Notes under the pieces: model-generated
Told to the model about the DNA's origin: nothing
Seen by the model: only the letters and a program-made list of their open reading frames with translations
Databases searched by the model: none
Made by a program: the position numbers and the translations under genes
NCBI GenBank assembly: GCA_037783545.1
Contig: JBBELK010000927.1
Coordinates: 1 to 64,000 of the forward strand
Length of the DNA: 64,000 nt
Direction: 5' to 3'
From: Henricia sp. BOLD:AAB3569
Taxonomy: Eukaryota > Echinodermata > Asteroidea > Spinulosida > Echinasteridae
In this document: positions 37,101 through 50,257 of the stretch, in pieces
Numbering within the stretch: position 1 is the first letter of the stretch
Layout of the letters: each line of letters opens with the position of its first letter

Positions 37101-39325
37101 GAATACACCAAAGAGGTGTGTACAGACAGCCACAGGTTGCGGGAGCATCCAGGAAGCGCCAACCCCTATTTTTTCTAAACTCTGAAATTTCTCTGCCATT
37201 TCCCTGCGAAAGTCTGTCAATTTTTTAGGACAAGTGCGCAATATAGAGTGTTTGGAGCATGCAAAATTTGAAGTTCGTCGGAATATTTTTTGACCTCCAA
37301 ATTTGCCGACGTTTGGACCACACTTTGACCAAAATCCCGTCCCAAACTGGGCCGTGTCAACGACAGTCCGAAGGACTGAGCATGCACACGAGTCAGGAAT
37401 ACACCAAAGAGGTGTGTACAGACAGCCACAGGTTGCGGGAGCATCCAGGAAGCGCCAACCCCTTTTTTTCTAAACTCTGAAATTTCTCTGCCATTTCCAG
37501 GCGAAAGTCTGTCAATTTGTTAGGACAAGTGCGCAATATAGAGTGTTTGGAGCATGCAAAATTTGAAGTTCGTCGGAATATTTTTTGACCTCCAAATTTG
37601 CCGACGTTTGGACCACACTTTGACCAAAATCCCGTCCCAAACTGGGCCGTGTCAACGACAGTCCGAAGGACTGAGCATGCGCACGAGTCAGGAATACACC
37701 AAAGAGGTGTGTACAGACAGCCACAGGTTGCGGGAGCATCCAGGAAGCGCCAACCCCTATTTTTTCTAAACTCTGAAATTTCTCTGCCATTTCCCGGCGA
37801 AAGTCTGTCAATTTTTTAGGACAAGTGCGCAATATAGAGTGTTTGGAGCATGCAAAATTTGAAGTTCGTCGGAATATTTTTTGACCTCCAAATTTGCCGA
37901 CGTTTGGACCACACTTTGACCAAAATCCCGTCCCAAACTGGGCCGTGTCAACGACAGTCCGAAGGACTGAGCATGCGCACGAGTCAGGAATACACCAAAG
38001 AGGTGTGTACAGACAGCCACAGGTTGCGGGAGCATCCAGGAAGCGCCAACCCCTTTTTTTCTAAACTCTGAAATTTCTCTGCCATTTCCCGGCGAAAGTC
38101 TGTCAATTTTTTAGGACAAGTGCGCAATATAGAGTGTTTGGAGCATGCAAAATTTGAAGTTCGTCGGAATATTTTTTGACCTCCAAATTTGCCGACGTTT
38201 GGACCACACTTTGACCAAAATCCCGTCCCAAACTGGGCCGCGTCAACGACAGTCCGAAGGACTGAGCATGCGCACGAGTCTGGAATACACCAAAGAGGTG
38301 TGTACAGACAGCCACAGGTTGCGGGAGCATCCAGGAAGCGCCAACCCCTTTTTTTTCTAAACTCTGAAATTTCTCTGCCATTTCCCGGCGAAAGTCTGTC
38401 AATTTTTTAGGACAAGTGCACAATATAGAGTGTTTGGAGCATGCAAAATTTGAAGTTCGTCGGAATATTTTTTGACCTCCAAATTTGCCGACGTTTGGAC
38501 CACACTTTGACCAAAATCCCGTCCCAAACTGGGCCGTGTCAACGACAGTCCGAAGGACTGAGCATGCGCACGAGTCAGGAATACACCAAAGAGGTGTGTA
38601 CAGACAGCCACAGGTTGCGGGAGCATCCAGGAAGCGCCAACCCCTTTTTTCTAAACTCTGAAATTTCTCTGCCATTTCCCGGCGAAAGTCTGTCAATTTT
38701 TTAGGACAAGTGCGCAATATAGAGTGTTTGGAGCATGCAAAATTTGAAGTTCGTCGGAATATTTTTTGACCTCCAAATTTGCCGACGTTTGGACCACACT
38801 TTGACCAAAATCCCGTCCCAAACTGGGCCGTGTCAACGACAGTCCGAAGGACTGAGCATGCGCACGAGTCAGGAATACACCAAAGAGGTGTGTACAGACA
38901 GCCACAGGTTGCGGGAGCATCCAGGAAGCGCCAACCCCTTTTTTTTCTAAACTCTGAAATTTATCTGCCATTTCCCGGCGAAAGTATGTCATTTTTTTTA
39001 GGACAAGTGCGCAATATAGAGTGTTTGGAGCATGCAAAATTTGAAGTTCGTCGGAATATTTTTTGACCTCCAAATTTGCCGACGTTTGGACCACACTTTG
39101 ACCAAAATCCCGACCCAAACTGGGCCGTGTCAACGACAGTCCGAAGGACTGAGCATGCGCACGAGTCAGGAATACACTAAAGAGGTGTGTACAGACAGCC
39201 ACAGGTTGCGGGAGCATCCAGGAAGCGCCAACCCCTTTTTTTTCTAAACTCTGAAATTTCTCTGCCATTTCCCGGCGAAAGTCTGTCAATTTTTTAGGAC
39301 AAGTGCGCAATATAGAGTGTTTGGA
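25118..39325. repeat. Block with the travelling TATGTCATT / CCCGACCC dimer
   Basis: Monomers with GAAAGTATGTCATT (two changes, bases 254 and 260) are followed by a monomer with CCCGACCC (base 84). This pair occurs seven times: 25118-25709, 25710-26301, 30150-30742, 31925-32515, 33405-33996, 36072-36664 and 38733-39325. Two pairs (31925, 33405) also share GTGGGAAT in the second monomer. A GTCTGGCCATT change marks copies near 31294, 32770 and 34548, and GTCTGACAATT copies near 27146 and 28623, 1477 bp apart. GCGTC monomers become common from about 26990. Confidence 0.85.
34887..37551. repeat. CCCTATTTTTT + GCACACG dimer, three copies
   Basis: A monomer in which the T8 tract is broken to CCCTATTTTTT is followed by a monomer with GCATGCACACG instead of GCATGCGCACG. 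The pair occurs at 34887-35478, 35479-36071 and 36961-37551. A fourth CCCTATTTTTT monomer starts at 37552 without the partner. The first two pairs are directly adjacent. A TATGTCATT/CCCGACCC pair and one ordinary monomer separate the second and third, so dimers have been shuffled as units. Confidence 0.85.
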
Positions 39326-39620
39326 GCATGCAAAATTTGAAGTTCGTCGGAATATTTTTGACCTCCAAATTTGCCGACGTTTGGACCATACTTTGACCAA
39401 AATCCCGTCCCAAACTGGGCCGTGTCAACGACAGTCCGAAGGACTGAGCATGCGCACGAGTCAGGAATACACCAAAGAGGTGTGTACAGACAGCCACAGG
39501 TTGCGGGAGCATCCAGGAAGCGCCAACCCCTTTTTTTTCTAAACTCTGAAATTTATCTGCCATTTCCCGGCGAAAGTCTGTCAATTTTTTAGGACAAGTG
39601 CGCAATATAGAGTGTTTGGA

Positions 39621-41393
39621 GCATGCAAAATTTGAAGTTCGTCGGAATATTTTTTGACCTCCAAATTTGCCGACGTTTGGACCACACTTTGACCAAAATC
39701 CCGTCCCAAACTGGGCCGTGTCAACGACAGTCCGAAGGACTGAGCATGCGCACGAGTCAGGAATACACCAAAGAGGTGTGTACAGACAGCCACAGGTTGC
39801 GGGAGCATCCAGGAAGCGCCAACCCCTTTTTTTTCTAAACTCTGAAATTTCTCTGCCATTTCCCGGCGAAAGTCTGTCAATTTTTTAGGACAAGTGCACA
39901 ATATAGAGTGTTTGGAGCATGCAAAATTTGAAGTTCGTCGGAATATTTTTTGACCTCCAAATTTGCCGACGTTTGGACCACACTTTGACCAAAATCCCGT
40001 CCCAAACTGGGCCGTGTCAACGACAGTCCGAAGGACTGAGCATGCGCACGAGTCAGGAATACACCAAAGAGGTGTGTACAGACAGCCACAGGTTGCGGGA
40101 GCATCCAGGAAGCGCCAACCCCTTTTTTTCTAAACTCTGAAATTTCTCTGCCATTTCCCGGCGAAAGTCTGTCAATTTTTTAGGACAAGTGCGCAATATA
40201 GAGTGTTTGGAGCATGCAAAATTTGAAGTTCGTCGGAATATTTTTTGACCTCCAAATTTGCCGACGTTTGGACCACACTTTGACCAAAATCCCGTCCCAA
40301 ACAGGGCCGCGTCAACGACAGTCCGAAGGACTGAGCATGCGCACGAGTCAGGAATACACCAAAGAGGTGTGTACAGACAGCCACAGGTTGCGGGAGCATC
40401 CAGGAAGCGCCAACCCCTTTTTTTTCTAAACTCTGAAATTTCTCTGCCATTTCCCGGCGAAAGTCTGTCAATTTTTTAGGACAAGTGCACAATATAGAGT
40501 GTTTGGAGCATGCAAAATTTGAAGTTCGTCGGAATATTTTTTGACCTCCAAATTTGCCGACGTTTGGACCACACTTTGACCAAAATCCCGTCCCAAACTG
40601 GGCCGTGTCAACGACAGTCCGAAGGACTGAGCATGCGCACGAGTCAGGAATACACCAAAGAGGTGTGTACAGACAGCCACAGGTTGCGGGAGCATCCAGG
40701 AAGCGCCAACCCCTTTTTTTCTAAACTCTGAAATTTCTCTGCCATTTCCCGGCGAAAGTCTGTCAATTTTTTAGGACAAGTGCGCAATATAGAGTGTTTG
40801 GAGCATGCAAAATTTGAAGTTCGTCGGAATATTTTTTGACCTCCAAATTTGCCGACGTTTGGACCACACTTTGACCAAAATCCCGTCCCAAACTGGGCCG
40901 CGTCAACGACAGTCCGAAGGACTGAGCATGCGCACGAGTCAGGAATACACCAAAGAGGTGTGTACAGACAGCCACAGGTTGCGGGAGCATCCAGGAAGCG
41001 CCAACCCCTTTTTTTTCTAAACTCTGAAATTTCTCTGCCATTTCCCGGCGAAAGTCTGTCAATTTTTTAGGACAAGTGCACAATATAGAGTGTTTGGAGC
41101 ATGCAAAATTTGAAGTTCGTCGGAATATTTTTTGACCTCCAAATTTGCCGACGTTTGGACCACACTTTGACCAAAATCCCGTCCCAAACTGGGCCGTGTC
41201 AACGACAGTCCGAAGGACTGAGCATGCGCACGAGTCAGGAATACACCAAAGAGGTGTGTACAGACAGCCACAGGTTGCGGGAGCATCCAGGAAGCGCCAA
41301 CCCCTTTTTTTCTAAACTCTGAAATTTCTCTGCCATTTCCCGGCGAAAGTCTGTCAATTTTTTAGGACAAGTGCGCAATATAGAGTGTTTGGA
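39621..41393. repeat. Dimeric higher-order repeat, 3 x 591 bp
   Basis: Two monomer types alternate: A (GTGCGC upstream, T8, mostly GCGTC) and B (GTGCAC upstream, GTGTC, T7). A starts at 39621, 40212 and 40803, and B at 39917, 40508 and 41099, so the period is 591 bp throughout. The first A has GTGTC instead of GCGTC. The AB alternation continues less regularly to the right, so AB may be the parental unit of the longer HORs that follow. Confidence 0.9.
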
Positions 41394-42281
41394 GCATGCA
41401 AAATTTGAAGTTCGTCGGAATATTTGTTGACCTCCAAATTTGCCGACGTTTGGACCACACTTTGACCAAAATCCCGTCCCAAACTGGGCCGCGTCAACGA
41501 GAGTCCGAAGGACTGAGCATGCGCACGAGTCAGGAATACACCAAAGAGGTGTGTACAGACAGCCACAGGTTGCGGGAGCATCCAGGAAGCGCCAACCCCT
41601 TTTTTTTCTAAACTCTGAAATTTCTCTGCCATTTCCCGGCGAAAGTCTGTCAATTTTTTAGGACAAGTGCGCAATATAGAGTGTTTGGAGCATGCAAAAT
41701 TTGAAGTTCGTCGGAAAATTTTTTGACCTCCAAATTTGCCGACGTTTGGACCACACTTTGACCAAAATCCCGTCCCAAACTGGGCCGTGTCAACGACAGT
41801 CCGAAGGACTGAGCATGCGCACGAGTCAGGAATACACCAAAGAGGTGTGTACAGACAGCCACAGGTTGCGGGAGCATCCAGGAAGCGCCAACCCCTTTTT
41901 TTTTTAAACTCTGAAATTTCTCTGCCATTTCCCGGCGAAAGTCTGTCAATTTTTTAGGACAAGTGCACAATATAGAGTGTTTGGAGCATGCAAAATTTGA
42001 GGTTCGTCGGAATATTTTTTGACCTCCAAATTTGCCGACGTTTGGACCACACTTTGACCAAAATCCCGTCCCAAACTGGGCCGTGTCAACGACAGTCCGA
42101 AGGACTGAGCATGCGCACGAGTCAGGAATACACCAAAGAGGTGTGTACAGACAGCCACAGGTTGCGGGAGCATCCAGGAAGCGCCAACCCCTTTTTTTTC
42201 TAAACTCTGAAATTTCTCTGCCATTTCCCGGCGAAAGTCTGTCAATTTTTTAGGACAAGTGCGCAATATAGAGTGTTTGGA

Positions 42282-44053
42282 GCATGCAAAATTTGAAGTT
42301 CGTCGGAATATTTTTTGACCTCCAAATTTGCCGACGTTTGGACCACACTTTGACCAAAATCCCGTCCCAAACTGGGCCGTGTCAACGACAGTCCGAAGGA
42401 CTGAGCATGCGCACGAGTCAGGAATACATTAAAGAGGTGTGTACAGACAGCCACAGGTTGCGGGAGCATCCAGGAAGCGCCAACCCCTTTTTTTCTAAAC
42501 TCTGAAATTTCTCTGCCATTTCCCGGCGAAAGTCTGTCAATTTTTTAGGACAAGTGCGCAATATAGAGTGTTTGGAGCATGCAAAATTTGAAGTTCGTCG
42601 GAATATTTGTTGACCTCCAAATTTGCCGACGTTTGGACCACACTTTGACCAAAATCCCGTCCCAAACTGGGCCGCGTCAACGACAGTCCGAAGGACTGAG
42701 CATGCGCACGAGTCAGGAATACACCAAAGAGGTGTGTACAGACAGCCACAGGTTGCGGGAGCATCCAGGAAGCGCCAACCCCTTTTTTTTCTAAACTCTG
42801 AAATTTCTCTGCCATTTCCCGGCGAAAGTCTGTCAATTTTTTAGGACAAGTGCACAATATAGAGTGTTTGGAGCATGCTAAATTTGAAGTTCGTCGGAAT
42901 ATTTTTTGACCTCCAAATTTGCCGACGTTTGGACCACACTTTGACCAAAATCCGTCCCAAACTGGGCCGTGTCAACGACAGTCCGAAGGACTGAGCATGC
43001 GCACGAGTCAGGAATACACCAAAGAGGTGTGTACAGACAGCCACAGGTTGCGGGAGCATCCAGGAAGCGCCAACCCCTTTTTTTTCTAAACTCTGAAATT
43101 TCTCTGCCATTTCCCGGCGAAAGTCTGTCAATTTTTTAGGACAAGTGCGCAATATAGAGTGTTTGGAGCATGCAAAATTTGAAGTTCGTCGGAATATTTT
43201 TTGACCTCCAAATTTGCCGACGTTTGGACCACACTTTGACCAAAATCCCGTCCCAAACTGGGCCGTGTCAACGACAGTCCGAAGGACTGAGCATGCGCAC
43301 GAGTCAGGAATACATTAAAGAGGTGTGTACAGACAGCCACAGGTTGCGGGAGCATCCAGGAAGCGCCAACCCCTTTTTTTCTAAACTCTGAAATTTCTCT
43401 GCCATTTCCCGGCGAAAGTCTGTCAATTTTTTAGGACAAGTGCGCAATATAGAGTGTTTGGAGCATGCAAAATTTGAAGTTCGTCGGAATATTTGTTGAC
43501 CTCCAAATTTGCCGACGTTTGGACCACACTTTGACCAAAATCCCGTCCCAAACTGGGCCGCGTCAACGACAGTCCGAAGGACTGAGCATGCGCACGAGTC
43601 AGGAATACACCAAAGAGGTGTGTACAGACAGCCACAGGTTGCGGGAGCATCCAGGAAGCGCCAACCCCTTTTTTTTCTAAACTCTGAAATTTCTCTGCCA
43701 TTTCCCGGCGAAAGTCTGTCAATTTTTTAGGACAAGTGCACAATATAGAGTGTTTGGAGCATGCAAAATTTGAAGTTCGTCGGAATATTTTTTGACCTCC
43801 AAATTTGCCGACGTTTGGACCACACTTTGACCAAAATCCCGTCCCAAACTGGGCCGTGTCAACGACAGTCCGAAGGACTGAGCATGCGCACGAGTCAGGA
43901 ATACACCAAAGAGGTGTGTACAGACAGCCACAGGTTGCGGGAGCATCCAGGAAGCGCCAACCCCTTTTTTTCTAAACTCTGAAATTTCTCTGCCATTTCC
44001 CGGCGAAAGTCTGTCAATTTTTTAGGACAAGTGCGCAATATAGAGTGTTTGGA
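42282..44053. repeat. Trimeric higher-order repeat, 2 x 886 bp
   Basis: The order is: a monomer with TACATTAAAGAGG (42427, 43313) and T7; a monomer with TTTGTTGAC and GCGTC, T8; a monomer with GTGCAC upstream and GTGTC. The copies are 42282-43167 and 43168-44053. The third monomer of copy 1 has private changes (CATGCTAAATTT near 42876, a missing C near 42953). The third monomer of copy 2 is also the first monomer of the 11-mer HOR, so the two structures overlap. Confidence 0.9.
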
Positions 44054-47008
44054 GCATGCAAAATTTGAAGTTCGTCGGAATATTTTTTGACCTCCAAATT
44101 TGCCGACGTTTGGACCACACTTTGACCAAAATCCCGTCCCAAACTGGGCCGCGTCAACGAGAGTCCGAAGGACTGAGCATGCGCACGAGTCAGGAATACA
44201 CCAAAGAGGTGTGTACAGACAGCCACAGGTTGCGGGAGCATCCAGGAAGCGCCAACCCCTTTTTTTTCTAAACTCTGAAATTTCTCTGCCATTTCCCGGC
44301 GAAAGTCTGTCAATTTTTTAGGACAAGTGCGCAATATAGAGTGTTTGGAGCATGCAAAATTTGAAGTTCGTCGGAAATTTTTTTACCTCCAAATTTGCCG
44401 ACGTTTGGACCACACTTTGACCAAAATCCCGTCCCACACTGGGCCGTGTCAACGACAGTCCGAAGGACTGAGCATGCGCACGAGTCAGGAATACACCAAA
44501 GAGGTGTGTACAGACAGCCACAGGTTGCGGGAGCATCCAGGAAGCGCCAACCCCTTTTTTTTCTAAACTCTGAAATTTCTCTGCCATTTCCCGGCGAAAG
44601 TCTGTCAATTTTTTATGACAAGTGCACAATATAGAGTGTTTGGAGCATGCAAAATTCGAAGTTCGTCGGAATATTTGTTGACCTCCAAATTTGCCGACGT
44701 TTGGACCACACTTTGACCAAAATCCCGTCCCAAACTGGGCCGTGTCAACGACAGTCCGAAGGACTGAGCATGCGCACGAGTCAGGAATACACCAAAGAGG
44801 TGTGTACAGACAGCCACAGGTTGCGGGAGCATCCAGGAAGCGCCAACCCCTTTTTTTCTAAACTCTGAAATTTCTCTGCCATTTCCCGGCGAAAGTCTGT
44901 CAATTTTTTAGGACAAGTGCGCAATATAGAGTGTTTGGAGCATGCAAAATTTGAAGTTCGTCGGAAAATTTTTTGACCTCCAAATTTGCCGACGTTTGGA
45001 CCACACTTTGACCAAAATCCCGTCCCAAACTGGGCCGTGTCAACGACAGTCCGAAGGACTGAGCATGCGCACGAGTCAGGAATACACCAAAGAGGTGTGT
45101 ACAGACAGCCACAGGTTGCGGGAGCATCCAGGAAGCGCCAACCCCTTTTTTTTCTAAACTCTGAAATTTCTCTGCCATTTCCCGGCGAAAGTCTGTCAAT
45201 TTTTTAGGACAAGTGCACAATATAGAGTGTTTGGAGCATGCAAAATTTGAAGTTCGTCGGAATATTTTTTGACCTCCAAATTTGCCGACGTTTGGACCAC
45301 ACTTTGACCAAAATCCCGTCCCAAACTGGGCCGTGTCAACGACAGTCCAAAGGACTGAGCATGCGCACGAGTCAGGAATACACCAAAGAGGTGTGTACAG
45401 ACAGCCACAGGTTGCGGGAGCATCCAGGAAGCGCCAACCCCTTTTTTTCTAAACTCTGAAATTTCTCTGCCATTTCCCGGCGAAAGTCTGTCAATTTTTT
45501 AGGACAAGTGCGCAATATAGAGTGTTTGGAGCATGCAAAATTTGAAGTTCGTCGGAATATTTTTTGACCTCCAAATTTGCCGACGTTTGGACCACACTTT
45601 GACCAAAATCCCGTCCCAAACTGGGCCGCGTCAACGACAGTCCGAAGGACTGAGCATGCGCACGAGTCAGGAATACACCAAAGAGGTGTGTACAGACAGC
45701 CACAGGTTGCGGGAGCATCCAGGAAGCGCCAACCCCTTTTTTTTCTAAACTCTGAAATTTCTCTGCCATTTCCCGGCGAAAGTCTGTCAATTTTTTAGGA
45801 CAAGTGCACAATATAGAGTGTTTGGAGCATGCAAAATTTGAAGTTAGTCGAAAAATTTTTTGACCTCCAAATTTGCCGACGTTTGGACCACACTTTGACC
45901 AAAATCCCGTCCCAAACTGGGCCGTGTCAACGACAGTCCGAAGGACTGAGCATGCGCACGAGTCAGGAATACACCAAAGAGGTGTGTACAGACAGCCACA
46001 GGTTGCGGGAGCATCCAGGAAGCGCCAACCCCTTTTTTTTCTAAACTCTGAAATTTCTCTGCCATTTCCCGGCGAAAGTCTGTCAATTTTTTAGGACAAG
46101 TGCACAATATAGAGTGTTTGGAGCATGCAAAATTTGAAGTTCGTCGGAATATTTTTTGACCTCCAAATTTGCCGACGTTTGGACCACACTTTGACCAAAA
46201 TCCCGTCCCAAACTGGGCCGTGTCAACGACAGTCCGAAGGACTGAGCATGCGCACGAGTCAGGAATACACCAAAGAGGTGTGTACAGACAGCCACAGGTT
46301 GCGGGAGCATCCAGGAAGCGCCAACCCCTTTTTTTCTAAACTCTGAAATTTCTCTGCCATTTCCCGGCGAAAGTCTGTCAATTTTTTAGGACAAGTGCGC
46401 AATATAGAGTGTTTGGAGCATGCAAAATTTGAAGTTCGTCGGAATATTTTTTGACCTCCAAATTTGCCGACGTTTGGACCACACTTTGACCAAAATCCCG
46501 TCCCAAACTGGGCCGCGTCAACGAGAGTCCGAAGGACTGAGCATGCGCACGAGTCAGGAATACACCAAAGAGGTGTGTACAGACAGCCACAGGTTGCGGG
46601 AGCATCCAGGAAGCGCCAACCCCTTTTTTTTCTAAACTCTGAAATTTCTCTGCCATTTCCCGGCGAAAGTCTGTCAATTTTGTAGGACAAGTGCGCAATA
46701 TAGAGTGTTTGGAGCATGCAAAATTTGAAGTTCGTCGGAAATTTTTTTACCTCCAAATTTGCCGACGTTTGGACCACACTTTGACCAAAATCCCGTCCCA
46801 AACTGGGCCGCGTCAACGACAGTCCGAAGGACTGAGCATGCGCACGAGTCAGGAATACACCAAAGAGGTGTGTACAGACAGCCACAGGTTGCGGGAGCAT
46901 CCAGGAAGCGCCAACCCCTTTTTTTTCTAAACTCTGAAATTTCTCTGCCATTTCCCGGCGAAAGTCTGTCAATTTTTTAGGACAAGTGCACAATATAGAG
47001 TGTTTGGA
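43759..47008. repeat. 11-mer higher-order repeat, copy 1 (3250 bp)
   Basis: Starts and markers of the eleven monomers: 43759 (GTGCAC, T7); 44054 (GCGTC + GAGAGTCC); ~44349 (GGAAATTTTTTTACC, one base short); 44645 (AAAATTCGAAG after TTTATGACA); 44940 (GGAAAATT); 45236 (TCCAAAGG); 45531 (GCGTC); 45827 (AGTTAGTCGAAAAATT); 46123 (GTGCAC, T7); 46418 (GCGTC + GAGAGTCC + TTTTGTAGG); ~46713 (GGAAATTTTTTTACC + GCGTC). The whole order recurs from 47009. The GAGAGTCC/GGAAATTT pair occurs twice inside the unit, so the 11-mer itself contains an older duplication. Confidence 0.93.
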
Positions 47009-50000
47009 GCATGCAAAATTTGAAGTTCGTCGGAATATTTTTTGACCTCCAAATTTGCCGACGTTTGGACCACACTTTGACCAAAATCCCGTCCCAAACT
47101 GGGCCGTGTCAACGACAGTCCGAAGGACTGAGCATGCGCACGAGTCAGGCATACACCAAAGAGGTGTGTACAGACAGCCACAGGTTGCGGGAGCATCCAG
47201 GAAGCGCCAACCCCTTTTTTTCTAAACTCTGAAATTTCTCTGCCATTTCCCGGCGAAAGTCTGTCAATTTTTTAGGACAAGTGCGCAATATAGAGTGTTT
47301 GGAGCATGCAAAATTTGAAGTTCGTCGGAATATTTTTTGACCTCCAAATTTGCCGACGTTTGGACCACACTTTGACCAAAATCCCGTCCCAAACTGGGCC
47401 GCGTCAACGAGAGTCCGAAGGACTGAGCATGCGCACGAGTCAGGAATACACCAAAGAGGTGTGTACAGACAGCCACAGGTTGCGGGAGCATCCAGGAAGC
47501 GCCAACCCCTTTTTTTTCTAAACTCTGAAATTTCTCTGCCATTTCCCGGCGAAAGTCTGTCAATTTTTTAGGACAAGTGCGCAATATAGAGTGTTTGGAG
47601 CATGCAAAATTTGAAGTTCGTCGGAAATTTTTTTACCTCCAAATTTGCCGACGTTTGGACCACACTTTGACCAAAATCCCGTCCCAAACTGGGCCGTGTC
47701 AACGACAGTCCGAAGGACTGAGCATGCGCACGAGTCAGGAATACACCAAAGAGGTGTGTACAGACAGCCACAGGTTGCGGGAGCATCCAGGAAGCGCCAA
47801 CCCCTTTTTTTTCTAAACTCTGAAATTTCTCTGCCATTTCCCGGCGAAAGTCTGTCAATTTTTTATGACAAGTGCACAATATAGAGTGTTTGGAGCATGC
47901 AAAATTCGAAGTTCGTCGGAATATTTTTTGACCTCCAAATTTGCCGACGTTTGGACCACACTTTGACCAAAATCCCGTCCCAAACTGGGCCGTGTCAACG
48001 ACAGTCCGAAGGACTGAGCATGCGCACGAGTCAGGAATACACCAAAGAGGTGTGTACAGACAGCCACAGGTTGCGGGAGCATCCAGGAAGCGCCAACCCC
48101 TTTTTTTCTAAACTCTGAAATTTCTCTGCCATTTCCCGGCGAAAGTCTGTCAATTTTTTAGGACAAGTGCGCAATATAGAGTGTTTGGAGCATGCAAAAT
48201 TTGAAGTTCGTCGGAAAATTTTTTGACCTCCAAATTTGCCGACGTTTGGACCACACTTTGACCAAAATCCCGTCCCAAACTGGGCCGTGTCAACGACAGT
48301 CCGAAGGACTGAGCATGCGCACGAGTCAGGAATACACCAAAGAGGTGTGTACAGACAGCCACAGGTTGCGGGAGCATCCAGGAAGCGCCAACCCCTTTTT
48401 TTCTAAACTCTGAAATTTCTCTGCCATTTCCCGGCGAAAGTCTGTCAATTTTTTAGGACAAGTGCACAATATAGAGTGTTTGGAGCATGCAAAATTTGAA
48501 GTTCGTCGGAATATTTTTTGACCTCCAAATTTGCCGACGTTTGGACCACACTTTGACCAAAATCCCGTCCCAAACTGGGCCGTGTCAACGACAGTCCAAA
48601 GGACTGAGCATGCGCACGAGTCAGGAATACACCAAAGAGGTGTGTACAGACAGCCACAGGTTGCGGGAGCATCCAGGAAGCGCCAACCCCTTTTTTTCTA
48701 AACTCTGAAATTTCTCTGCCATTTCCCGGCGAAAGTCTGTCAATTTTTTAGGACAAGTGCGCAATATAGAGTGTTTGGAGCATGCAACATTTGAAGTTCG
48801 TCGGAATATTTTTTGACCTCCAAATTTGCCGACGTTTGGACCACACTTTGACCAAAATCCCGTCCCAAACTGGGCCGCGTCAACGACAGTCCGAAGGACT
48901 GAGCATGCGCACGAGTCAGGAATACACCAAAGAGGTGTGTACAGACAGCCACAGGTTGCGGGAGCATCCAGGAAGCGCCAACCCCTTTTTTTTCTAAACT
49001 CTGAAATTTCTCTGCCATTTCCCGGCGAAAGTCTGTCAATTTTTTAGGACAAGTGCACAATATAGAGTGTTTGGAGCATGCAAAATTTGAAGTTAGTCGA
49101 AAAATTTTTTGACCTCCAAATTTGCCGACGTTTGGACCACACTTTGACCAAAATCCCGTCCCAAACTGGGCCGTGTCAACGACAGTCCGAAGGACTGAGC
49201 ATGCGCACGAGTCAGGAATACACCAAAGAGGTGTGTACAGACAGCCACAGGTTGCGGGAGCATCCAGGAAGCGCCAACCCCTTTTTTTTCTAAACTCTGA
49301 AATTTCTCTGCCATTTCCCGGCGAAAGTCTGTCAATTTTTTAGGACAAGTGCACAATATAGAGTGTTTGGAGCATGCAAAATTTGAAGTTCGTCGGAATA
49401 TTTTTTGACCTCCAAATTTGCCGACGTTTGGACCACACTTTGACCAAAATCCCGTCCCAAACTGGGCCGTGTCAACGACAGTCCGAAGGACTGAGCATGC
49501 GCACGAGTCAGGAATACACCAAAGAGGTGTGTACAGACAGCCACAGGTTGCGGGAGCATCCAGGAAGCGCCAACCCCTTTTTTTCTAAACTCTGAAATTT
49601 CTCTGCCATTTCCCGGCGAAAGTCTGTCAATTTTTTAGGACAAGTGCGCAATATAGAGTGTTTGGAGCATGCAAAATTTGAAGTTCGTCGGAATATTTTT
49701 TGACCTCCAAATTTGCCGACGTTTGGACCACACTTTGACCAAAATCCCGTCCCAAACTGGGCCGCGTCAACGAGAGTCCGAAGGACTGAGCATGCGCACG
49801 AGTCAGGAATACACCAAAGAGGTGTGTACAGACAGCCACAGGTTGCGGGAGCATCCAGGAAGCGCCAACCCCTTTTTTTTCTAAACTCTGAAATTTCTCT
49901 GCCATTTCCCGGCGAAAGTCTGTCAATTTTGTAGAACAAGTGCGCAATATAGAGTGTTTGGAGCATGCAAAATTTGAAGTTCGTCGGAAATTTTTTTACC

Positions 50001-50257
50001 TCCAAATTTGCCGACGTTTGGACCACACTTTGACCAAAATCCCGTCCCAAACTGGGCCGCGTCAACGACAGTCCGAAGGACTGAGCATGCGCACGAGTCA
50101 GGAATACACCAAAGAGGTGTGTACAGACAGCCACAGGTTGCGGGAGCATCCAGGAAGCGCCAACCCCTTTTTTTTCTAAACTCTGAAATTTCTCTGCCAT
50201 TTCCCGGCGAAAGTCTGTCAATTTTTTAGGACAAGTGCACAATATAGAGTGTTTGGA
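47009..50257. repeat. 11-mer higher-order repeat, copy 2 (3249 bp)
   Basis: Each of the eleven markers of the unit at 43759 recurs 3249-3250 bp later: GAGAGTCC (47409), GGAAATTTTTTTACC (47622), AAAATTCGAAG (47901), GGAAAATT (48213), TCCAAAGG (48597), AGTTAGTCG (49092), GAGAGTCC plus TTTTGTAGAAC (about 49926) and GGAAATTTTTTTACC plus GCGTC. Differences from copy 1 are few: GGCATACACC near 47149, loss of the TTTGTTG change in the 47895 monomer, T7 for T8 in the 48190 monomer, CATGCAACATTT at 48781 and TAGAAC for TAGGAC near 49934. The duplication looks recent relative to monomer divergence. Confidence 0.93.
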
